From the NCBI GenBank assembly GCA_018711685.1, contig DVHZ01000170.1, forward strand, positions 1-41,040: a DNA stretch of 41,040 bases, written 5' to 3'. This DNA is from Candidatus Excrementavichristensenella intestinipullorum (GTDB taxonomy: Bacteria > Bacillota > Clostridia > Christensenellales > Aristaeellaceae). Made by a program: the position numbers and the translations under genes. Below, piece by piece: positions 31,322 through 38,816 of the stretch. The number at the start of each line of letters is the position of its first letter. Within the stretch, counting starts at the first letter, position 1. The notes under the pieces are model-generated. The model searched no databases, was not told where the DNA came from, and was given only the letters and a program-made list of their open reading frames with translations.

Positions 31322-32035
31322 CTAGGCCAAACGGATATAGCCGTTCCACACGTAACCGGTCACGTTATTGTAGCGGACTTTGGACCATTTCTTGCCCACG
31401 TTGAGCACGGTGATATTTTCGCCCTGGGGGATCACCATGCGGATGCCGGCGCTGGTGCTGGCCTTTTTGCGCAGGTTTAGATTGGCGGTGGTAACGCCGG
31501 TCGCACCGTTGGCGATATAGTCCTTGTGTACGTAGCCGGTGCGCAGGGAGTATACCACCTGCACCTCGTACCACTTGGAGTTGTACTTGTCCAAGATGAT
31601 CAGCATATCATCCCGGTGAAGCTGATCCTTAATGCCGTAAGATTTGCCGGGACCTTTGCGCAGGTTCACCGTAGAAGCGGCGTACTTGGTCTTGATGTGG
31701 GCCAGTGCGCCCCAACCGGACATGTCGGTTACGTCTTTCAAGTTGGTGATATACTTGTTGGACATCCAACCGGTCTTGCCCTTGCTCACGCCGCTGGTCA
31801 TGGTTACCCGGTCCCAGTTGCGCCCCTCGGAAAGAATCTTCAGCAGGTCGCCATGGTTGGCGTATCCGACAGGCGGGTATTTGGTGCCGCCGCCGGAGCG
31901 CAGGTATACAGAGCCGTCTTTGGTGGGCATCCGGACCACGCCCATGGTAGCGGCGAAAGCCGTGGAAGTCAGCGCCAGCGACAGGGTAAGCACCAGAATC
32001 CAAGCGATAACCCGGGTGTTTGTTTTTAGTCTCAT
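31322..32035 (-). CDS. Secreted protein with three bacterial SH3 domains
   Basis: A 237-residue exported protein with a signal peptide (MRLKTNTRVIAWILVLTLSL, cleavage after AFA near residue 28). Three SH3b repeats follow at about residues 33-95, 110-175 and 178-237, each with a VxLRxGxGxxY-like start (SVYLRSGGGTKYP, TVNLRKGPGKSYG, NLNLRKKASTSAG) and a W/Y-rich end (TGWMSNKYI, TGYVHKDYI, TGYVWNGYI). SH3b domains usually bind peptidoglycan or other wall ligands. There is no catalytic domain. ATG 32035 has AAAGGAGGA upstream and an extended -10 promoter. Confidence 0.9.
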   Translation of the reverse strand: MRLKTNTRVIAWILVLTLSLALTSTAFAATMGVVRMPTKDGSVYLRSGGGTKYPPVGYANHGDLLKILSEGRNWDRVTMTSGVSKGKTGWMSNKYITNLKDVTDMSGWGALAHIKTKYAASTVNLRKGPGKSYGIKDQLHRDDMLIILDKYNSKWYEVQVVYSLRTGYVHKDYIANGATGVTTANLNLRKKASTSAGIRMVIPQGENITVLNVGKKWSKVRYNNVTGYVWNGYIRLA

Positions 32036-32423
32036 GGTGAAGTCCTCCTTTGGCGTGATCGCCTTGTTCTTACTTCATAGACGGTTTCCGCGAGGGTTTG
32101 TTCCCAAATTATACCATAATAGAGGATAAATTGGGGCGGATACATGGCGAAAAAATCCCGCCCCGCACCCAATTTTTATCATTATATGACGGAGACCTGG
32201 GCAAAAATGCGCCGATTTTCGGGCATACACGGAGAAAGCGGGTCAGAGCACAACTAATATATGATAAAAATATGGCAATTATTAAAGCTATATGACAGCT
32301 ATGCCTTAGGGCGCGTGCCCCCAAAATCTGGCCGCTGCGGGACAAAACCCGACCCGTCGCGCCATGTAACCGTGCGTCCCCTTTCTTCTAGAAGGGGACG
32401 CCCGGGAGTACGGTCCGGTCATT
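32036..32423. other. Intergenic region upstream of the SH3-protein gene
   Basis: There is no gene here. It holds the promoter of the SH3-protein gene (32108-32116), an AT-rich middle (32160-32300), and a 10-bp hairpin (arms 32374-32383 and 32392-32401) just after the stop of the minus-strand peptidoglycan-binding gene. That hairpin has no T-run and is a weak terminator candidate. Confidence 0.55.
32108..32116 (-). promoter_or_regulatory. Extended -10 promoter of the SH3-protein gene
   Basis: On the minus strand TGGTATAAT carries a perfect -10 (32113-32108) with the TG extension. The -35 region is poor. Confidence 0.65.
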
Positions 32424-33137
32424 TTAATCGATGATCCAGTAAGAATAATCCACTTTGTCCGCCTCGCGCAGGGTGCCATCCGTGCATATCACCTGATAAA
32501 TACCCACATACACCCTATCGATATCTTTCCGCTGGGGCAGGTAAACATAATTGCAGTACACAGTTTCACCGGGTTTGACCGTCTTTTTGGTGGTTTCATA
32601 ATAGACGGTAGTGTCGCCATAAAGGCGTTCTCCCCATATATCGGTGGCATACATATAAATTTTAAAAGCTTTCACCGTTCGATTGAGCGAGGCGTTCTGC
32701 ACTTTTACCCGCATGGCCAGTTTGTTTCCGCTGGACTTCCACTGACCGTAGGAGGAGGGAGGAATCTTCATAATGAGATACGGTTCGGAATATTGCTTGG
32801 CCGATGAGCCGTAGAGCCGCACGAGGAAAGAACTGTCCGCCGTATCGCCCGAGCCCTCTAGGCCGTTGATCTCACGGAAAGAACTCACGGCATTGGCCGT
32901 TTTAGGCCCATACTTGCCGTCCACATCGTCTGCAGTCAGGTATCCCAACTCGCTGAGACGGTGTTGCATATCCGTTACCTCCTCACCTTCGTCGCCTCGG
33001 CAAAGGGTAGGATACTGCTGAGCCAAATATTTATCCCGAATATCGGCGTAAGTACTGTCGGCGAAAGTCGAAACGGATGCGCTAAACAATAAAACAGCGA
33101 TACATATGGCCGACATTAAAGCGATCTTTCTACGCAT
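32424..33137 (-). CDS. Secreted peptidoglycan-binding protein with unknown C-terminal domain
   Basis: A 237-residue exported protein. It has a signal peptide (MRRKIALMSAICIAVLLFSA, ending TFA) and one PG_binding_1 domain at about residues 42-105 (CRGDEGEEVTDMQHRLSELG, then DGKYGPKTANAVSSF). A C-terminal beta-rich domain of about 120 residues (YLIMKIPPSSYGQWKSSGNK onward) may be of the DUF5780-like type; I am not sure of that name. The gene is visibly less GC-rich than its neighbours. It has its own consensus promoter at 33229-33257 and a leader of about 85 nt. Confidence 0.85.
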   Translation of the reverse strand: MRRKIALMSAICIAVLLFSASVSTFADSTYADIRDKYLAQQYPTLCRGDEGEEVTDMQHRLSELGYLTADDVDGKYGPKTANAVSSFREINGLEGSGDTADSSFLVRLYGSSAKQYSEPYLIMKIPPSSYGQWKSSGNKLAMRVKVQNASLNRTVKAFKIYMYATDIWGERLYGDTTVYYETTKKTVKPGETVYCNYVYLPQRKDIDRVYVGIYQVICTDGTLREADKVDYSYWIID

Positions 33138-33563
33138 TTTTCATTCCCCCTTAGCAAAAGTGGCGGCCTAACGGCAGAAGCTAGAAAAGCACTATGACAG
33201 AAACGGGCATTACAAAAACTGCATAAATAGTATATGATATCCAAACAAAAATGTCAATATGCGCCAATGAAAAATGAGCCCAATGCGTGAGCGGCCTAGC
33301 GTTATAAGTTCCAAGGACTTTGCTGGAGGCAGAGAGAAAAACCTTTCTGAACGCGATATAATAAATGGACAGACCGACGCCGATCTTGGCAAAGCGGCGC
33401 CGGTCCAGCGAGAAACGGGAAAGAAAGCGGTAGAGTGCGAATGGGGAAAGACGAAGAAAATGTAAGCCCACGCACTTTCTTGACCCAGAGATGTTGGTTC
33501 GGATTTCGGGATAAACAGAGAGGAAGATCGGGCGCAGGCAGAATGGAAGGCCGTAAACGGGCC
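33138..33563. other. AT-richer intergenic region between dacF-like and PG-binding genes
   Basis: The stretch contains the promoter of the PG-binding gene. A 170-residue minus-strand frame (33181-33693) runs through it, but it lacks a ribosome site and overlaps the carboxypeptidase gene, so I do not accept it as a gene. Confidence 0.55.
33229..33257 (-). promoter_or_regulatory. Promoter of the PG-binding protein gene
   Basis: On the minus strand a perfect -35 TTGACA (33257-33252) and a -10 TATACT (33234-33229) are separated by 17 bp. Confidence 0.92.
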
Positions 33564-34565
33564 TTAGGATAGGGAAAAGGCGTAGTCCAGCAGAGTGCGG
33601 GTATCGGTCCACTTGGGGGTCTTGGTTCCGCCGGCGTTGAGCACCACGCTGATCAGGGTGCGGCCATTTTTTTCCGCCACACACACAAAGCACTGTCCCG
33701 CCGAGGAGGCGTAGCCGGTCTTGCCGCCCAGGGCGTAGGGATAGTAGTATTGGGAATCCGGGTCCAGTATGGAATAGCTGTTGCGCAGGGTCAATTCGCC
33801 CCGCAGGGCGGTAGCCGCCATGGTATGGGAACGGGTGGTTAGGATCTTGCGAAAGACGCTGTTTTGCAGTGCCGCCCGGGTGATCGTGGCCAGGTCCCGG
33901 GCCGACGTATAGTGGCCCTGGGCGGGGTAGCCGTGGGTATTGACGAAGTGGGTGTTTTGAAGCCCCAATTGCTGGGCGCGCTGGTTCATTTCTTCCACGA
34001 ACTGGGCCACACTGCCCGATACCAGGGTGCCGATGGCGTTGGCCGCGTCGTTGCCGGACTTGATCATCAACCCATAGAGCAGGTCCTCAAAGGGCATTTG
34101 CTCCCCGGGATAGACCGGAACCCGGGTAGAGTCGCTGGGGGCCGTGCCCGCCGAATCGGGTACTGTCACCATTTGCGAAAAGCCGCCGTGTTCCACTGCC
34201 AGCCACAGCGTCATGATCTTGGTGGTGCTGGCCGGAGCCCGCTGGACGTCTCCCGCCTTGTCGTAGAGCACCTCCCCCGTATCCGCGTCCATCACCAGGG
34301 TCGATTGGGCGGCGAGGGTTTCGGGCGCTGGAGCCGTGGTCCCCTGAGCGGCGAGGGGTTCGGCGGCGAGGGTTCCATTCCCTTGGGGAACGCATTCGCC
34401 GGGGAGAAAAGCCTCGTCCAGCGGCGCGGGCCGGGAGGCAGCCTCCCAGGGGGCGAGGGATACGGCGGCACAGTCCGCCATCCATAGTGACGGCGACGGC
34501 GCTTGCGCCGTTTCAAACAAGAAAGGACATAGCAGCGCCATGGCCCACAGTCGTTTGCACTTCAT
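33564..34565 (-). CDS. D-alanyl-D-alanine carboxypeptidase (S11, DacF-like)
   Basis: A 333-residue exported low-molecular-weight penicillin-binding protein that trims the terminal D-Ala from peptidoglycan stem peptides. All three catalytic motifs are present: S113-TT-K116 (PASTTKIMT), S170-G-N172 (IKSGNDAANA) and K282-T-G284 (GGKTGYASSAG). The N terminus is a signal sequence (MKCKRLWAMALLCPFLF), followed by an Ala/Pro-rich linker of about 60 residues. ATG 34565 follows AGGAGGTGCGA and is preferred over the upstream ATG 34604. I see no C-terminal PBP5-type domain or anchor helix, so the protein is rather short. Confidence 0.94.
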   Translation of the reverse strand: MKCKRLWAMALLCPFLFETAQAPSPSLWMADCAAVSLAPWEAASRPAPLDEAFLPGECVPQGNGTLAAEPLAAQGTTAPAPETLAAQSTLVMDADTGEVLYDKAGDVQRAPASTTKIMTLWLAVEHGGFSQMVTVPDSAGTAPSDSTRVPVYPGEQMPFEDLLYGLMIKSGNDAANAIGTLVSGSVAQFVEEMNQRAQQLGLQNTHFVNTHGYPAQGHYTSARDLATITRAALQNSVFRKILTTRSHTMAATALRGELTLRNSYSILDPDSQYYYPYALGGKTGYASSAGQCFVCVAEKNGRTLISVVLNAGGTKTPKWTDTRTLLDYAFSLS

Positions 34566-34704
34566 AGGGGTCGCACCTCCTGTTACGGAAGATGTGACGA
34601 ACACATTCCTGCAAAAGATTCATGGAATGACGATTTTCCATGCATTTCCGAGACGGCGCGAAAGGGGAGAGGGATAGAGGCCGGGGCGAAAGTGTACAAG
34701 CGCG

Positions 34705-34733
34705 TTGCCACCGGCGGGAGATGGTGGTATAAT
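34705..34733 (+). promoter_or_regulatory. Promoter of the GNAT gene
   Basis: A -35 TTGCCA (34705-34710) and a perfect -10 TATAAT (34728-34733, with TGG extension) are separated by 17 bp. Confidence 0.88.
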
Positions 34734-34764
34734 GGTCGGGATATTTCAGGAGGAGGGAAGCGCG

Positions 34765-35250
34765 ATGATCCGCCTTGCCGGGCAGGAAGACATGGAGCAA
34801 ATTTTGGAAATATACAGCGCGGCCCGGGAGTACATGGTCCGCAGCGGCAACCCAACCCAATGGGCGGGAGGCTATCCGGCCAGGGAGCTGCTGGAGGAGG
34901 ACATTCGCCGGGGGCAGCTTTATGTGGACCAGGGGGAAGAGGGGATACACGGCGTATTCGTGTTTTTCATCGGGGAGGACCCCTGTTACCGGGTGATTCA
35001 AGGGGGCGCCTGGCTGAAGGAAGGGCCATACGGCGTCATTCACCGGGTGGCGGGGGACGGGAAGGCCCGGGGCGTCTTTCAGCGGTGCATGGAATTCTGC
35101 AAGGGGCGCTGGGGCAACCTGCGCATCGATACCCATGGGGACAACCATACCATGCAGCACCTGATCCAGAAACACGGATTTCAAAAATGCGGGATCGTGT
35201 ACATGGAGGATGGCACGCCCCGCATCGCCTATCAGTACTTAGCCCCCTAG
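34765..35250 (+). CDS. GNAT-family N-acetyltransferase
   Basis: A 161-residue cytosolic acetyltransferase. It starts MIRLAGQEDMEQILEIYSAA, a typical GNAT N terminus. The acetyl-CoA-binding zone is near residues 98-125 (GKARGVFQRCMEFCKGR, then NLRIDTHGDNHTMQHLIQK), ending GFQKCGIVYMEDGTPRIAY. The substrate is unknown. ATG 34765 has CAGGAGGAGGG upstream. It is a single-gene unit facing away from the carboxypeptidase gene, closed by the bidirectional terminator at 35294-35341. Confidence 0.88.
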   Translation: MIRLAGQEDMEQILEIYSAAREYMVRSGNPTQWAGGYPARELLEEDIRRGQLYVDQGEEGIHGVFVFFIGEDPCYRVIQGGAWLKEGPYGVIHRVAGDGKARGVFQRCMEFCKGRWGNLRIDTHGDNHTMQHLIQKHGFQKCGIVYMEDGTPRIAYQYLAP

Positions 35251-35293
35251 GCGCAGGCCCCGGGAGCCGGTTCCGGGCTGAGGCGGTTGGCCC

Positions 35294-35341
35294 GAAAGCA
35301 GGGAAAAGGCCAGGCACATGCCTGGCCTTTTCCCTGCTTTC
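35294..35341. terminator. Bidirectional terminator, 23-bp perfect stem
   Basis: Perfectly complementary arms 35294-35316 and 35319-35341 with a 2-nt centre carry an internal AAAA/TTTT segment and T residues on either exit. It sits between the convergent GNAT and sortase-fusion genes and should stop transcription from both sides. Confidence 0.85.
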
Positions 35342-35365
35342 AGGAGCGCGGAAACTCGGAGGGGG

Positions 35366-37366
35366 TTATTTGACCTTTACGCTCTGGGCCACCAGTGCGG
35401 CGGCGTCCTCCGCGCTTTCACCTTCACGCAGGGCGCGGCCCACCACCAGCAGACGGCCGTTGTCCTGGAAATAACTGCAGGTGACCAGGGACAGCAGCTG
35501 ATCCTCCTGGGTGGTCTCCACCGGGATGTCGAAGTATGAGAAATCCTTCAGGGAGGCGACGAAATCCAACATGGCCTGTTCGTCGTCAAAGTTGGGCACC
35601 CGGATTTTCAGGTAGTCGGCGTTGCCCACGTCCATGGAGGCGTCCACCACGGCGATCACCACGTAGGTGGTGGGTTCCTGGTCGTATACCGACTGGAAGG
35701 TAAAGGTGGGATTGGCCTTCAGGTATTCCAGGTCCCGGTACTGAGACAGCTGGCCGAACATGGACCCGTCGTTCATGTTGTGGCCGTAAATGAGCAGGTG
35801 CTGGTCCCGGGGATACAGGTGGTTGCGCTCGTCCAGAAACAGGGCGCCCGCGTCGTCCTCCTGGCCCTCAAAATCGTGGATCATGTAGTAGTCGTTGCCC
35901 TCGTGCTGCACGATGGGCTGATCCACCTGCTCGGCTACCTTTAGCCAGCCCGCCAGGTCGTTGTTCTGGTTGTACAGTTCCTGAAAGCTGGCCTGAATGC
36001 CGGGCAGGGGCTGGTCCGGGATATCGGAGAGCTGGGCGGAATCGGTCTGGGCGGAGGCAACGGGAGCGGCGTCCGCCGCCGCTGCGGTTTCCACCACGCC
36101 GGAAGACTGGCCGGAAGCGGGCTGCCAGGCGGCGGGGATGACCTCATCGCCGTAACCGGTCTTGGGCACCGCGTCCTCGGTGACCACCAGGGTGGACCGG
36201 GCGCTGTCCCAGCCGGGGACGTTGACCCGGTTCACGTAGGTATCCCCGTCCTCGGCCCAGTCGGGCACATAGGCCTTGAAGGTGAGGGTGACGGTATCGT
36301 AGGCAGGTACGTCCACGTACCACTCGATGGTGTCGTCGTAGCTGTCGTAATCGCCGCCGTCGGAGATGCTGCGGGTATAGATGTCCAGGGCGGCGGGCAG
36401 GTGGTCCACCACCCGCACGTCGTAGGCGTCGCCGCTGCCGTCGTTGCTCACTTCAATGGTGTACTTTACCGTGGTGCCCGGAGCGGGGGTGCGGTTGTTC
36501 ACCCACTTGGACACGGTGAGCAGGGGCTCCGCTTCCCGCACGGTGACCGGCGCCTCGGCGCTCAGCCCGGCGGCCAGGGCCTGGGCGGTATACACATCGC
36601 CCCCAAAGGCATCGTCGGGAATGTCGGCGGAGTATTTCACGGTAACCAGGCTGCGGGCGGGCACGTCCAGAGTCCAGTTGATCTGATAGGCCTCGTATAC
36701 GCCGCCGCCGGTGATCTGGCCCAGGTCCACGATCATGCCGTCGGTATAGCAGGTCAGGTTCACCCCGTTAGCCGGAGCGTCGCCCAGGTTCTGCAGGTCA
36801 ATGGTGAAGACCACCGGATCGCCGGGATCGGCCCGCTTCACGTCGCTGCTGATGTACAGGCGCAGGTCGCTGTCGGTGACCGTCAGGGCGGCCAGGGTGC
36901 TCATCTCCCCGCAGGTAACGGGGATGGAATACACCATGCCGTTGGTGGAGCTGGCGCTCACGGACAGGGCGGCGGTCATGGTAGCCATCTGCCCGGCAGG
37001 CACCTCTACATTCCAGGTGATGGTGCGGGTGGCCGAGTCATAGGACAGGGCCCCCGGGTCCAGCAAATCCAGCCCTACGGGCAGGGTGCAGGTGACGATT
37101 TGGCCGGTAGCCAGGGTGTCGCCGGTGTTAGCCAGCACCACGCTCAGCACCGGCGTGCCGCCGGGAGCGCACACGTCAGGGGAGAGGGAGGCGTACAGGG
37201 CCAGGCCCGGCTCGACCACGGGCTGATCCGGGTCGATGGGCTCCTCGGGTACCGGAGTGATGACCACTTCATTGGAGATGACGGGCTCGGCCCACGCCGT
37301 CATGGGCAGGGCCATCAGCACAGCCAGAACCAGGGCCAGCCACAGAATCGGACGCTTTTTGCTCAT
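35366..37366 (-). CDS. Adhesin-like repeat protein fused to a class B sortase
   Basis: A 666-residue exported protein. Residues 1-26 form a signal peptide (ending AWA). Three DUF11/CARDB-like beta domains follow at about 55-165, 168-278 and 282-397, the last reading LTVSKWVNNRTPAPGTTVKY. A VPKTG motif is at 400-404, followed by an Ala/Ser-rich linker (405-455) and a class B sortase domain (about 456-650; DLAGWLKVAEQVDQPIVQHE). The catalytic residues are H529 (IYGHNM), C630 (LVTCSY) and R638 (DNGRLLVVGR). Sortases join sorting-motif proteins to the wall or to each other; sortase fused to adhesin repeats with an internal sorting-like motif is unusual. It follows the Glu/Pro-repeat gene by 23 bases, in one operon. 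ATG 37366 has a GGAGG site. Confidence 0.9.
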   Translation of the reverse strand: MSKKRPILWLALVLAVLMALPMTAWAEPVISNEVVITPVPEEPIDPDQPVVEPGLALYASLSPDVCAPGGTPVLSVVLANTGDTLATGQIVTCTLPVGLDLLDPGALSYDSATRTITWNVEVPAGQMATMTAALSVSASSTNGMVYSIPVTCGEMSTLAALTVTDSDLRLYISSDVKRADPGDPVVFTIDLQNLGDAPANGVNLTCYTDGMIVDLGQITGGGVYEAYQINWTLDVPARSLVTVKYSADIPDDAFGGDVYTAQALAAGLSAEAPVTVREAEPLLTVSKWVNNRTPAPGTTVKYTIEVSNDGSGDAYDVRVVDHLPAALDIYTRSISDGGDYDSYDDTIEWYVDVPAYDTVTLTFKAYVPDWAEDGDTYVNRVNVPGWDSARSTLVVTEDAVPKTGYGDEVIPAAWQPASGQSSGVVETAAAADAAPVASAQTDSAQLSDIPDQPLPGIQASFQELYNQNNDLAGWLKVAEQVDQPIVQHEGNDYYMIHDFEGQEDDAGALFLDERNHLYPRDQHLLIYGHNMNDGSMFGQLSQYRDLEYLKANPTFTFQSVYDQEPTTYVVIAVVDASMDVGNADYLKIRVPNFDDEQAMLDFVASLKDFSYFDIPVETTQEDQLLSLVTCSYFQDNGRLLVVGRALREGESAEDAAALVAQSVKVK

Positions 37367-37389
37367 TTTTATTGCCTCCTTCAGGCGGA

Positions 37390-38382
37390 CTAGGGCGTCA
37401 CGACCAGCCGCCAGGCATAGTCGTCGTTGGTCTCGTCCAGTACGTACTCATAGGTGCTGGACGTGGCGCCGGGCACGTTTTGCCATTCTCCGGATACGTC
37501 CTTATACTGCCACTGGTAGGACAGCTGGGCGTCCTCCGGCGCACCGGCTACCAGGGAGAGCAGCTGAATGGTGCTGCCGTAATAGGGCTGATCCCCCGAA
37601 TAGGCCACGTAGATGGATACGGACAGCTCGTCCTGGCCGGACTCCTTAGGCTGCTCAACCTCTTGCGGTTCCTCCATCTCCTGAATATCCTCTACCTGGG
37701 ACAACTGCGCATCGCCCTCTAACACATCCTCGGGGGCGGGCAGAACAGCGGGCTCCTCAGGGGCGGGCTCCTCGACGGCGGGCTCTTTGGCGATAGGCTC
37801 CTCCGCCACAGGTTCCTCGACGGCGGGCTCCCCGTCAACGGGCTCCTGCGCGATGGGCGCCTCGAGGGCGGGCTCTTCCGCTACGGGTTCCTCAATCATG
37901 GGCTCCTCGAGGGCGGGCTCCTCCGCTACGGGTTCCTCAATCATGGGCTCCTCGAGGGCGGGCTCCTCCGCTACGGGTTCCTCAATCATGGGCTCCTCGA
38001 CGGCGGGCTCCTCCGCTACGGGTTCCTCAATCATGGGTTCCTCGACGGCGGGCTCCTCCGCTACGGGTTCCTCAACGGCGGGCTCCTGCACGATGGGTTC
38101 CTCGGCTATGGGTTCTTCCATCTCTTCAATTTCCTGAACCTGGGCTGCTTGAGCCGGGGTGGAGACGGAAGGACTGCCGCCGATATAGGCGCCATCTTCA
38201 GGGGGCAAGGTAAACAGATAGGGATCGTGATCCAGCAACTGGCCGTCCTCATCCACGTAATACCACACGCCCTCGATGAGGGTCCAGCCCACCAACACTT
38301 CCTCGGCCAAGGCGGCCAAGGGCAGGCCCAGCACGGCCAGCGCCAGGCACAGGATCAGCATTTGTTGAAGAAATTTTCGCAT
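37390..38382 (-). CDS. Secreted Glu/Pro-repeat protein with Ig-like C-terminal domain
   Basis: A 330-residue exported protein. Residues 1-26 form a signal peptide (MRKFLQQMLILCLALAVLGL, ending ALA). Next is a segment like a choline-binding/cell-wall repeat (VGWTLIEGVWYYVDEDGQLL, residues 31-50). A long acidic Glu/Pro stretch follows (about 82-240), with units EEPMIEEPVAEEPAL of 15 residues. A C-terminal Ig-like domain (about 253-330; LSYQWQYKDVSGEWQNV, then PGATSSTYEY) ends the protein. It has no sorting signal or membrane anchor at the C terminus. ATG 38382 has AAAGGAG upstream. It is the first gene of the operon with the sortase fusion, so it is a candidate partner or substrate. Confidence 0.87.
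   Translation of the reverse strand: MRKFLQQMLILCLALAVLGLPLAALAEEVLVGWTLIEGVWYYVDEDGQLLDHDPYLFTLPPEDGAYIGGSPSVSTPAQAAQVQEIEEMEEPIAEEPIVQEPAVEEPVAEEPAVEEPMIEEPVAEEPAVEEPMIEEPVAEEPALEEPMIEEPVAEEPALEEPMIEEPVAEEPALEAPIAQEPVDGEPAVEEPVAEEPIAKEPAVEEPAPEEPAVLPAPEDVLEGDAQLSQVEDIQEMEEPQEVEQPKESGQDELSVSIYVAYSGDQPYYGSTIQLLSLVAGAPEDAQLSYQWQYKDVSGEWQNVPGATSSTYEYVLDETNDDYAWRLVVTP
37861..38085. repeat. In-frame tandem 45-bp repeats in the Glu/Pro-repeat gene
   Basis: The start of the unit (CTCGA on the plus strand) recurs at 37861, 37906, 37951, 37996 and 38041, exactly 45 bp apart. That is 15 codons (Glu/Pro-rich), with only a few substitutions between copies. Copy number could vary by slippage or recombination without breaking the frame. 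Confidence 0.95.
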
Positions 38383-38418
38383 TTTGCTCGCTCCTTTCTC
38401 TGAGCAGGTTCCACGGCC

Positions 38419-38447
38419 ATTATATTGCAAAACCTGGATATTTGCAA
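38419..38447 (-). promoter_or_regulatory. Promoter of the Glu/Pro-repeat and sortase-fusion operon
   Basis: On the minus strand the -35 TTGCAA (38447-38442) and the perfect -10 TATAAT (38424-38419) are separated by 17 bp. Confidence 0.85.
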
Positions 38448-38457
38448 GACGAAAATG

Positions 38458-38473
38458 TGTCAAAAATTTGACA
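38458..38473. promoter_or_regulatory. 16-bp perfect palindrome (operator candidate)
   Basis: TGTCAAA-AA-TTTGACA is a perfect dyad 10 bp upstream of the -35 of the envelope operon, with a third half-site GTCAAA directly beside it. It is a likely binding site of an unidentified regulator. The arms also contain TTGACA on both strands. Confidence 0.7.
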
Positions 38474-38728
38474 GTCAAAGCCACCTCCCTTATCCTGAGG
38501 CGAATATCCCTTAAGGGATTTCCCAGGCCGGCGCCAGGGAGGTAGGTCCATACCTGCCAAGACTTCCCTGTCACCTCATTATAAGACGGGGGGCGGCGGC
38601 TCCAGGTTGCAATCCCCAGTTTCTTGGTAGAAATTACCACAAAGGTGCCGGGGCGCTGCCGGGAGCGCTTCCAGGAAAATGCGGGAAAAATTACCCGTAT
38701 TTTAGCATGGTTTATCGCTGCAAATCCC

Positions 38729-38757
38729 TTGCGGCGGCGCGGCGCGTATGCTATAAC
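38729..38757 (+). promoter_or_regulatory. Promoter of the MATE gene
   Basis: A -35 TTGCGG (38729-38734) and a -10 TATAAC (38752-38757, with TGC extension) are separated by 17 bp. Confidence 0.7.
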
Positions 38758-38816
38758 CTATAGGCAATTTCACCGAACAAGCGATTTCATGGCCCCGTGG
38801 GGGCGGCAGGTACGCT

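Larger units (their letters stand above)
38383..38816. other. Divergent regulatory region between the envelope operon and the MATE gene
   Basis: There is no gene here. The region holds a minus-strand promoter with an adjacent palindrome (38419-38473), a second palindrome ATCCCTTAAGGGAT at 38506-38519, and the plus-strand MATE promoter at 38729-38757. Confidence 0.65.

Noticed and set aside
33181-33693. 170-codon minus-strand frame in the AT-richer gap
   Set aside because: It has no ribosome site, overlaps the carboxypeptidase gene, has no coherent domain, and contains the promoter of the next gene.
37861-38085. Regular 45-bp repeats considered as a CRISPR array
   Set aside because: The repeats are contiguous and in frame within a coding gene, with no unique spacers and no cas genes. 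They encode Glu/Pro units.
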